DNA of 12,187 bases. Source: Nitriliruptoraceae bacterium. GTDB taxonomy: Bacteria; Actinomycetota; Nitriliruptoria; Nitriliruptorales; Nitriliruptoraceae. Where the stretch lies: the NCBI GenBank assembly GCA_007123425.1, contig SKLC01000262.1, forward strand, positions 1 to 12,187, in the 5' to 3' direction. A model generated the notes under the pieces. It saw only the letters and a program-made list of their open reading frames with translations. It was not told the origin of the DNA and searched no databases. Both the position numbers and the translations under genes were made by a program. Positions 7,779 through 12,187 of this stretch are shown here, one piece after another; the first letter of the stretch is position 1; every line of letters begins with the position of its first letter.

Positions 7779-7944
7779 GTGCTGCAAGGCGTCGATGCGC
7801 CAGGTTCGTGCGATGAAGTCGTGGATGGGACCCGTTACCCGCGCCCTTGGTGGCGGCGGGCCCGGTCGCCCATCCCCGTCGGTCGGCCCTTGGTGGCCAT
7901 CCCGGCGGCGACGTCATCACACGGGCTTTTCACGAATCGGGGAC

Positions 7945-7965
7945 GGGGTATTCCACGAATACCCC
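7945..7965 (-). terminator. Hairpin directly downstream of ssrA
   Basis: GGGGTATTC (7945-7953) and GAATACCCC (7957-7965) form a perfect 9-bp stem with a 3-nt loop. It begins four bases after the last tmRNA base on the - strand, where the primary transcript should end or be processed. No U-tract follows, so termination is inferred from position and stem strength. Confidence 0.6.
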
Positions 7966-7969
7966 TGAG

Positions 7970-8336
7970 TGGAGCTGCCGGGAGTCGAACCCGGGTCCCG
8001 CAACCCCAATGCTCGGGGCTCTACGTGCGTAGGTCTCGGTCGATTTCGGACCGCGACGCTCCGAGACCGAGCAGCTTCGCGGACCTAGCCACCTGCGGTG
8101 TCCCCCGATGCCCGGTGGCACAGGCATCGAGGTGAGCCTCGTTCATGACGATCCGGTCCTCCTACGAGGCCTCAGAGGCGGATCGGCGCGACGTTGTTAC
8201 GCCGCGAGCACCATCGACTGGTCGTTGTCAGTGTTGGCACTTGTTGGTTCCGACGCATTTTGTCGAGGTCACGTCGGCACCCTCGGCACGCTCCCCTGGC
8301 ATCGGACCGGTCACGGTCGAGACCATGTCAGCCCCA
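7970..8336 (-). ncRNA. ssrA: Transfer-messenger RNA (tmRNA)
   Basis: tmRNA rescues stalled ribosomes: it is charged with alanine, enters the A site with SmpB and supplies a short reading frame. The 5' end at 8336 begins GGGGCTGACATGG, and the 3' end carries a T-arm block (GGGTTCGACTCCC) followed by CAGCTCC and discriminator A at 7970. GGGGCTG pairs with CAGCTCC over 7 bp with one G-U, closing the acceptor stem. CCA is not encoded (CTC follows), so it must be added. The tag frame, resuming at GCC 8236-8238 and ending in TAA 8197-8199, reads ANTDNDQSMVLAA. The final LAA is the conserved protease-recognition end. The RNA is one-piece, 367 nt, and lies downstream of smpB on the same strand. Confidence 0.95.
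8197..8238 (-). other. tmRNA proteolysis-tag reading frame (ANTDNDQSMVLAA)
   Basis: Thirteen codons plus TAA lie inside ssrA. The resume codon is GCC (Ala), which with the charged alanine gives the degradation tag. The AN start and LAA end are typical of bacterial tags. The middle DNDQSMV is acidic and polar, and the residue before LAA is Val rather than the common Ala. Confidence 0.88.
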
Positions 8337-8360
8337 TGATCGGGTGAGCTTGCGCATCGA

Positions 8361-8404
8361 CGCTCTGCAGTTCTCAAGGACCCTGCGCCCCTGGTTCGGG
8401 GCGC
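8361..8404 (-). promoter_or_regulatory. Structured leader before ssrA: hairpin plus boxA-like block
   Basis: On the - strand a perfect 7-bp hairpin (GCGCCCC 8385-8391 with GGGGCGC 8398-8404, 6-nt loop) is followed by CCTTGAGAACTGCAGAGCG (8361-8379), 24 bases before mature tmRNA. The TTGAGAACT core resembles the block found in leaders of many actinobacterial rRNA operons, near boxA antitermination elements. A leader transcribed and trimmed off before the 5' end at 8336 would fit RNase P-type maturation. The resemblance is from memory, not a search. Confidence 0.35.
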
Positions 8405-8411
8405 CCAACAG

Positions 8412-8440
8412 AGAGTAACGCGGCCGACGCCGCACGTCTT
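8412..8440 (-). promoter_or_regulatory. Candidate ssrA promoter
   Basis: TACTCT (8412-8417 on the - strand) fits the TANNNT -10 pattern. It lies 17 nt downstream of AAGACG (8435-8440), a poor -35 sharing only GAC with the consensus. Transcription would begin near 8405, at the foot of the leader hairpin, giving a precursor with about 70 extra 5' bases. The weak -35 keeps confidence low. Confidence 0.3.
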
Positions 8441-8580
8441 CCCTTGCCTGGCCCGTAGGCGGAGATCGCGCTGCCACCGGCCGAAGGTCCGGGCCGTTGG
8501 TCACACCGCACACCGCCATGCGGGCCTGAATCCGCTGCGGGCGCGGGTCGGACGGCGAAGCGGTCATCTGCCACATCCGA

Positions 8581-8599
8581 CCACGCCGCTCAGGCGTGG
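8581..8599 (-). terminator. Hairpin across the smpB stop codon
   Basis: CCACGCC (8581-8587) and GGCGTGG (8593-8599) form a perfect 7-bp stem with a 5-nt loop that includes the stop codon of smpB (8590-8592). No U-tract follows. It may end the smpB mRNA or stabilise its 3' end. Confidence 0.3.
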
Positions 8600-9102
8600 C
8601 GACGTGCCTTGAGCTCCCGGTCGATCTCGCGCTTGGCGTCGCGCTGGGCGGCGGTGCGGCGCTTGTCGGCGACGTTCTTGCCGCGGCCGAGGGCGAACTC
8701 GAGCTTGGCCTTGCCCTGCCGGAAGTACAGGCGCGTGGGGACCAGCGTCACGCCCTTGGCCGCGACGGCATGGGCGAGGCGGTCGAGCTCGCGGGCGTGC
8801 AGCAGCAGCTTGCGCTCACGCGTGGGGTCGTGGTTGTTGCGATTGCCGAAGGCGTACTCGGGGATGTGGGCCTGCATCAGCCAGGCCTCGCCGTTCTCAT
8901 CGATCTTGACCCAGGCCTGCGCCAACGACGCCTTGCCGTCGCGCAGGCTCTTGACCTCGGTGCCGACGAGCTGCAGGCCCGCCTCGTAGCGCTCATCGAG
9001 GTGGTAGTCGAAGCGGGCACGACGATTCTGGGCGACGAGCTTGGTCCCGTCGCCCCCGCCCGAGGAGGAGGGCTTGTTCTTCTTGCTCTTCTTCGCAGCC
9101 AT
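8590..9102 (-). CDS. smpB: SsrA-binding protein SmpB
   Basis: SmpB binds the tRNA-like domain of tmRNA, escorts alanyl-tmRNA into the stalled ribosome and places its C-terminal tail in the empty mRNA channel. The 170-residue protein shows the family signatures: a Lys/Ser/Gly-rich leader (about 1-20), then NRRARFDY, a GTEVKSLRDGKASL block, HIPEYAFGN, the HDPTRERKLLLH motif, RLYFRQGKAKLEFALGRGK and a basic C-terminal tail (DKRRTAAQRDAKREIDRELKA). It is slightly longer than the usual 150-165 residues because of the leader. No good ribosome-binding site precedes ATG 9102, and a -10-like TACGCT lies only 9 nt upstream, so translation may be leaderless. Its partner ssrA follows 253 nt downstream on the same strand, a common arrangement. 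Confidence 0.97.
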   Translation of the reverse strand: MAAKKSKKNKPSSSGGGDGTKLVAQNRRARFDYHLDERYEAGLQLVGTEVKSLRDGKASLAQAWVKIDENGEAWLMQAHIPEYAFGNRNNHDPTRERKLLLHARELDRLAHAVAAKGVTLVPTRLYFRQGKAKLEFALGRGKNVADKRRTAAQRDAKREIDRELKARRHA

Positions 9103-9410
9103 GAGCCGACCAGCGTATCCCCCGGCGGCGCCGTCGAGCAGCCCACCCGATGCGGCCGCGTACGCGAGCCGGTGGCGCTATCGTCCCCTGTCGTCCACCG
9201 TCGCTGCCCTCGCCGAGGCGGCCCGGCCGACGCTCGCCTCTCCGCGGCGCGAAACCCTCGCTGCCTCGATCGCAGGTCCGATCTCAGGGACACCGCCCGT
9301 GGGCGCGGATCCGGGCGCCGCACGGCCTGGCAGGCGTACGGCTCGCCGTGCGTGGTGCGAGGTGGCCCGACGTCGCCTCCCGCGCTTTCCGACCCCGACT
9401 GGCCCGCACC
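9103..9410. other. Divergent intergenic region between smpB and the EamA permease
   Basis: These 308 bases hold no recognisable gene; the open frames across them have no family-like content. On the - strand TACGCT (9112-9117) is a candidate -10 box for smpB. On the + strand TATCGT (9179-9184) is an isolated TANNNT hexamer far from the permease start. GCACGGC (9320-9326) and GCCGTGC (9345-9351) form a perfect 7-bp inverted repeat of unknown role. No tRNA or other RNA gene is apparent. Confidence 0.4.
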
Positions 9411-10385
9411 ATGGATTCCAAGGCCCGCCCCGGATCGCCCGCCCGCGACCCGCTCGCTCCCACGGCTGCGGGCACCCGTCTGGATGCCTTCGGTCCCGCG
9501 GAGTGGGCCCTGCTGGCGAGCATCGCCACGATCTGGGGCGCGTCGTTCTTCTTCATCGAGATCGGGCTCGAGACCTTCGCACCACCCGTCGTGGCCTTCG
9601 CGCGCATCGCCCTGGGCGCCGCGGCGCTGGTCGCCTTCCCGCGTGCCCGACGCCCCGTCGACCGCGCCGACCTGCCGCGCGTGGCGCTGCTCGGGATCGT
9701 GTGGATGGGCGTGCCGCTCACCCTCTTCCCGCTGGCCCAGCAGCACATCGCCTCCTCGGTCGCCGGCATGATCAACGGCGCGGCGCCGCTGGCAACCGCG
9801 GTGGTGGCGGCCATGCTGCTGCGCCGCGCCCCCGGGCGATGGCAGCTGGCGGGGCTGGCCATCGGCTTCCTCGGCGTGGTGGCCATCAGCCTGCCCAACC
9901 TCCGGGGCGCCGACGCCGCCCCCCGCGGCGTGGTGCTGGTGCTGCTGGCCGTGGTGCTCTACGGCTTCGCGTTCAACCTCGCCGTCCCGTTGCAGCAGCG
10001 CTACGGCTCCCTGCCTGTGCTGCTACGCGCACAGCTGGTCGCGGCCGTCGCCGTGGCGCCCTTCGCCGCCGCCGGCCTGTCCGACTCCAGCTGGTCGTGG
10101 ACCAGCGCGCTGGCCATGCTCGCCCTCGGCGCCGTGGGCACGGGCCTCGCCTTCGCGGCCATGACCTCCCTGGTCGGCCGCGTGGGCGGCCCGCGCGGCT
10201 CGGTGTCGGTCTACCTCGTGCCCGTGGTCGCCATCCTCCTCGGCGTCCTCGTCCTGGGCGAGCGCGTCGCCCCGCTCGCGCTGGTCGGCACCGCGCTGGT
10301 CATCCTGGGAGCCTGGCTCACCTCGCGAGGCGAGAGCGCGCCGCGGGCGAACGAGCGCCCTGCCCCCCGAGAGCACTCCTCGTGA
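9411..10385 (+). CDS. EamA/DMT-superfamily permease
   Basis: The 324-residue protein has about ten hydrophobic helices in two EamA repeats (about 33-150 and 170-300), typical of drug/metabolite transporters that export small molecules or amino acids across the cytoplasmic membrane. Family-like segments are WGASFFFIEIGL near the first helix, the ARIALGAAAL stretch, the INGAAPLATAVVAA segment closing repeat one, and PVVAILLGVLVLGERVAP near the end of repeat two. The substrate cannot be inferred. I chose ATG 9411 because the frame upstream (open to 9150) is basic, low-complexity and unlike this family. No clear ribosome-binding site precedes ATG 9411, so the start is moderately sure. The protein looks complete, but its Pro/Arg/Glu-rich tail ends exactly where the antisense antiporter remnant begins. 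Confidence 0.85.
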   Translation: MDSKARPGSPARDPLAPTAAGTRLDAFGPAEWALLASIATIWGASFFFIEIGLETFAPPVVAFARIALGAAALVAFPRARRPVDRADLPRVALLGIVWMGVPLTLFPLAQQHIASSVAGMINGAAPLATAVVAAMLLRRAPGRWQLAGLAIGFLGVVAISLPNLRGADAAPRGVVLVLLAVVLYGFAFNLAVPLQQRYGSLPVLLRAQLVAAVAVAPFAAAGLSDSSWSWTSALAMLALGAVGTGLAFAAMTSLVGRVGGPRGSVSVYLVPVVAILLGVLVLGERVAPLALVGTALVILGAWLTSRGESAPRANERPAPREHSS

Positions 10386-10596
10386 CGAGGTTGTTCTGGA
10401 CCAGCTCGGTGTCGTCGAGGCTGATCAGGTTCAGCCCGTCGTCCCCGAAGGCCATGCCCAGCACGAGGAACAGCAGGGCACCCGAGATCCGGAAGCGACG
10501 TGACCGGCGGGTGATCGCTGCGGAGGCGAACACCGCCGACAGGGCCATGACCGCACCGACGAGCAGCAGCGTGTCGATCTCGAGGGTGAGCTCCAC
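10318..10596 (-). pseudogene. 5' remnant of a CPA1-type (NhaP/CvrA-like) cation/proton antiporter gene
   Basis: The frame starts at GTG 10596 and is open for 92 codons. Residues 1-68 look like the N-terminus of K+/Na+-proton antiporters of the CPA1 family: a first helix (LLLVGAVMALSAVF), a basic turn (RRSRRFRISG), a second helix (GALLFLVLGM) and FGDDGL...LDDTELVQN. Family members are about 400-600 residues with 12 or so helices, and an LxxILFDGGL-like helix should come next. Instead the sequence turns into unrelated residues at about 10390, and the rest is antisense to the last codons of the EamA gene. The gene therefore appears truncated by a deletion or rearrangement at about 10386-10392. 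The fragment has two helices and no transport core, so it is probably non-functional. A genuine small membrane protein is the alternative. Confidence 0.6.
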
Positions 10597-10767
10597 GTCC
10601 AGCTCGGCCCGGGCGGCATCAGACGCGCGAGCCTACTTCGCGCCTCGCTGACCACCCGTTGGGTCCTGCCGCGTTCAGCGACGGGCCCCGGCCGGGACCG
10701 CTGCGCAGGCGCCCACCCGCCCCGCCGATCCGGGTGCCCGTCGACGGCACCACCTCCGACCGGCGCC

Positions 10768-10773
10768 TACAGT
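10768..10773 (+). promoter_or_regulatory. Candidate -10 box of the universal stress protein gene
   Basis: TACAGT fits TANNNT and lies 29 bases before ATG 10803, giving a leader of about 22 nt. No convincing -35 box is present at 16-18 nt spacing. The ATG is preceded only by a weak AGG (10795-10797). Confidence 0.3.
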
Positions 10774-10802
10774 CACCGATCCGAACCTCGACCAGGCCAC
10801 CC

Positions 10803-11603
10803 ATGTACGACCGGATCATCCTGCCCTTCGACGGCGCCCGGCGCGCACTGGCCCCGCTGCCCTACGCAGAGGAGCTGGCCCACACGTGGCGTGCTCCCCT
10901 CGAGATCCTCCACGTCGCCACCGAGGACGACCCGGCCGCCGAGGCGCAGCCCGAAGACCACGACGTCCACGTGGTCCACGCCCCCGCCCCGGCGCCGGCG
11001 ATCTGCGACCACGTGCGCGCCAGCGACCCCCCCGGCATGCTGTGCATGGCCAGCCGCGGCCGCACGGCCACGGGCGAAGCGCTCTTCGGCACCGTCACGG
11101 GCGAGGTCGTCCGCCACCTCCACGCTCCCCTGGTCGTGACCGGGCCCAGACTCCGGGCGCCCACCCGGAAGCGCGACCTGCGACGGCTGCTGGTCTGCCT
11201 CGACGGGTCGACGACATCGGCCAGCATCCTGCCGACCGCCCGCACCTGGGCCAGCGAGCTCGACCTCGAGCTCGACCTCATCCACATCACCTACCCGCTG
11301 GGCGACCCCACCATCGGCGACATCACCGTCCCCGAGGAGACTCGCGCCATCAGCACCGAGCTTCGACGCACCACCGACGAACTCGCCCAAGCAGGCATCA
11401 CCACGAGCTGGCAGGTGATCGAGGACGCCCGTCCTGCGTCCGGCATCATCCGCCAGGCCGCTTTCCGCAGCGCCGACCTCATCGTCATGGCCACCCACGG
11501 CCGCACCGGCCTCGCCCGGATGCTCACCGGCAGCGTCACCACCGACGTCATCCGCCACGCCCCCCTGCCCATCCTGACCCTCCGCCCCGAGCACCTGACC
11601 TAG
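10803..11603 (+). CDS. Tandem-domain universal stress protein (UspA family)
   Basis: The 266-residue cytoplasmic protein contains two Usp domains, about 1-118 and 124-262. Each begins with a strand ending in an acidic residue and DG (ILPFDG; LLVCLDGS). Each ends with the nucleotide-binding pattern of ATP-binding Usp proteins: A-x2-G-x9-G-T around G86 (ASRGRTATGEALFGT) and A-x2-G-x9-G-S around G233 (ATHGRTGLARMLTGS), with Ala in place of the first Gly. Binding of ATP is thus likely in both halves. The first domain is shorter than the second, with an acidic and Ala/Pro-rich stretch (about 40-65) in place of a normal middle helix. Tandem Usp proteins of actinobacteria are often induced by hypoxia or stasis; regulation here is unknown. 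ATG 10803 is chosen because the IILPFDG strand starts at residue 5. It converges on the M23 gene with a 21-base gap. Confidence 0.92.
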   Translation: MYDRIILPFDGARRALAPLPYAEELAHTWRAPLEILHVATEDDPAAEAQPEDHDVHVVHAPAPAPAICDHVRASDPPGMLCMASRGRTATGEALFGTVTGEVVRHLHAPLVVTGPRLRAPTRKRDLRRLLVCLDGSTTSASILPTARTWASELDLELDLIHITYPLGDPTIGDITVPEETRAISTELRRTTDELAQAGITTSWQVIEDARPASGIIRQAAFRSADLIVMATHGRTGLARMLTGSVTTDVIRHAPLPILTLRPEHLT

Positions 11604-11624
11604 GAGCGGCCGCGAGGCGAGGTG

Positions 11625-12187
11625 TCAGCAGGGGATGTAGCCGCAGGGCTGCTGGGGCTGGCCGCCCACGCGCACCTCGAAGTGCAGGTGCGGCCCGGTC
11701 GCGGTGCCCGACATGCCGACCCCGCCGACCACGGTCCCCTGCTCGACGTACTGGTCGACGGCGACGCCGTAGCCGGACAGGTGCGCGTACAGGGTCACGC
11801 GGCCGTCGCCGTGGCTGACCATGACGGTGTTGCCGTAGCCGCTCATCCAGCCCACGAAGGACACGATCCCGTCGCGGCTGGCCCGCACCGGGGTGCCGGT
11901 GGGCGAGGCGAGGTCGACCCCCGCGTGCAGGCGCTGCCCGCCGTGCACGGGGTGGGTCCGCATGCCGTAGCGGGAGGTGACCCGGCCGTTGGTAGGTCGC
12001 AGCCACCCGTCGGCCGCCGGTGGCGAGCTCTCGCGGGGAGCGCTGCTGCCGGGCGACGTTGCGCCGGGTGCACGCTGTCCGGGTGAGGCGCCGTTGCGGC
12101 CGTTCGTGCCGCTGGGGGCTTGGGCTGTCTCCTCGGCCTCGCGGGCCGCGCGCTCCTCGGCCTCCCGGGCGGCGCGCTCCTCGGCGC
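11625..12187 (-). CDS. M23 (LytM-type) metallopeptidase, C-terminal part
   Basis: The gene runs off the right edge; its start is missing. The visible 187 residues begin with an octad repeat, AEERAARE twice and then AEET, a charged helix probably continuing a coiled coil. A Pro/Gly/Ser/Asn-rich linker of about 40 residues follows, then the M23 domain from WLRPTNGRVTSRYG to the end. Zinc-binding residues are visible in HPVHGGQRLHAGVDL (HxxxD) and GPHLHFEV (HxH), with YAHLSG between them. All the metal ligands expected of an active endopeptidase are present, so it should cut peptidoglycan cross-bridges or stems in the wall. Coiled coil plus active LytM resembles exported cell-wall hydrolases rather than inactive activators. 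The C-terminus, CGYIPC, has two cysteines that could form a disulfide. An ATG at 11963 lies inside the domain and is not the start. Confidence 0.9.
   Translation of the reverse strand, partial: AEERAAREAEERAAREAEETAQAPSGTNGRNGASPGQRAPGATSPGSSAPRESSPPAADGWLRPTNGRVTSRYGMRTHPVHGGQRLHAGVDLASPTGTPVRASRDGIVSFVGWMSGYGNTVMVSHGDGRVTLYAHLSGYGVAVDQYVEQGTVVGGVGMSGTATGPHLHFEVRVGGQPQQPCGYIPC
12123..12187 (-). repeat. 24-bp tandem repeat encoding the AEERAARE octad
   Basis: On the - strand GCCGAGGAGCGCGCC- and GCCGAGGAGCGCGCG-type units of 24 bp follow one another, and a third unit diverges after GCCGAGGAG. Each codes for the charged octad of the M23 protein. The array may continue past the window edge. 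Repeats of this kind can change copy number by slippage. Confidence 0.6.

Larger units (their letters stand above)
7665..7969. other. Gene-free interval between the metallophosphoesterase gene and ssrA
   Basis: This 305-base stretch holds two hairpins (described separately) and no credible gene. It also contains a perfect 12-bp direct repeat, GCCCTTGGTGGC, at 7843-7854 and 7886-7897, and the heptamer CACGAAT at 7931-7937 and 7954-7960. Frames crossing it have no recognisable protein content. Confidence 0.5.

Noticed and set aside
5451..7787. Upstream extension of the MMPL frame to 1589 codons
   Set aside because: The extension is antisense to the metallophosphoesterase gene and crosses its promoter and terminator. 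The RND fold begins right after TTG 5450.
7975..8000. tRNA-like T-arm considered as a separate tRNA gene
   Set aside because: It belongs to the 3' tRNA-like domain of tmRNA; its acceptor partner is at 8330-8336 and no anticodon arm lies between.
7779..8347. Several short + frames between the terminator and ssrA
   Set aside because: They cross the tmRNA on the opposite strand and have no ribosome-binding sites or family resemblance.
9150..9410. N-terminal extension of the EamA permease
   Set aside because: The added 87 residues are basic and low-complexity, unlike DMT permeases, which begin a few residues before the first helix.
8596..9771. 391-codon + frame opposite smpB
   Set aside because: It is the shadow of smpB and then of the divergent intergenic region, with no domain content.
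9041..10651. 536-codon + frame overlapping the EamA gene
   Set aside because: It is an Arg/Pro-rich out-of-frame translation of the permease, with none of the hydrophobic helices.
10431..10655. Alternative - frame starting MVSEARSRLARLMPPGPSW
   Set aside because: It is out of frame with the antiporter-like remnant and has no recognisable content; the helices and the GDDGL block are read only in the 10596 frame.
1..12187. CRISPR arrays, insertion sequences, phage or defence genes
   Set aside because: I saw no spaced direct repeats of CRISPR type, no terminal inverted repeats around a transposase, and no integrase, toxin-antitoxin or restriction gene on either strand.

Overview
The window is very GC-rich (about 70% by eye) with strongly GC-biased third codon positions, GTG and TTG starts, few canonical promoters and several hairpin terminators lacking U-tracts. 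With a metallophosphoesterase of the mainly actinobacterial PPA1498 type, this suggests an actinobacterium. The very acidic extracytoplasmic loops of the RND-type protein would suit a deep-branching, perhaps salt-adapted lineage, but that is inference. Most genes look chromosomal. No phage, transposase, CRISPR array or recognisable defence system is visible.

Layout. (1) 1-66 is the tail of a membrane protein that begins outside the window. (2) 249-2315 (+) encodes a diguanylate cyclase with an unassigned N-terminal sensor region, two GAF-like domains and a GGDEF domain with an intact inhibitory site. It converges on a rhodanese-fold lipoprotein (2375-2839, -), and a 14-bp-stem hairpin fills the gap between their stop codons. 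(3) 3018-5450 (-) is an MMPL/RND-type membrane protein. It diverges from a Tat-exported calcineurin-like metallophosphoesterase (5709-7664, +); the shared upstream region carries a 26-nt inverted repeat and a candidate promoter. (4) A perfect 32-nt palindrome closes the phosphoesterase unit. (5) 7970-9102 (-) holds the trans-translation module: smpB followed by ssrA (tmRNA), whose tag reads ANTDNDQSMVLAA and ends in the usual LAA degron. (6) 9411-10385 (+) is an EamA/DMT permease. Immediately after its stop lies the antisense 5' remnant of a CPA1-type cation/proton antiporter gene, apparently cut off at that junction. (7) 10803-11603 (+) is a tandem-domain universal stress protein, converging on a partial M23 (LytM) peptidase that runs off the right edge (11625-12187, -).

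The only clear multi-gene system is SmpB-tmRNA ribosome rescue, in which SmpB delivers alanyl-tmRNA to stalled ribosomes and the tag marks the product for proteolysis. The other genes are cell-envelope, signalling and stress functions with no evident shared pathway. I found no convincing previously undescribed system. The most notable points are the antiporter remnant, the tmRNA leader and tag, the inverted repeat before the MMPL gene, and the unassigned sensor region of the cyclase.
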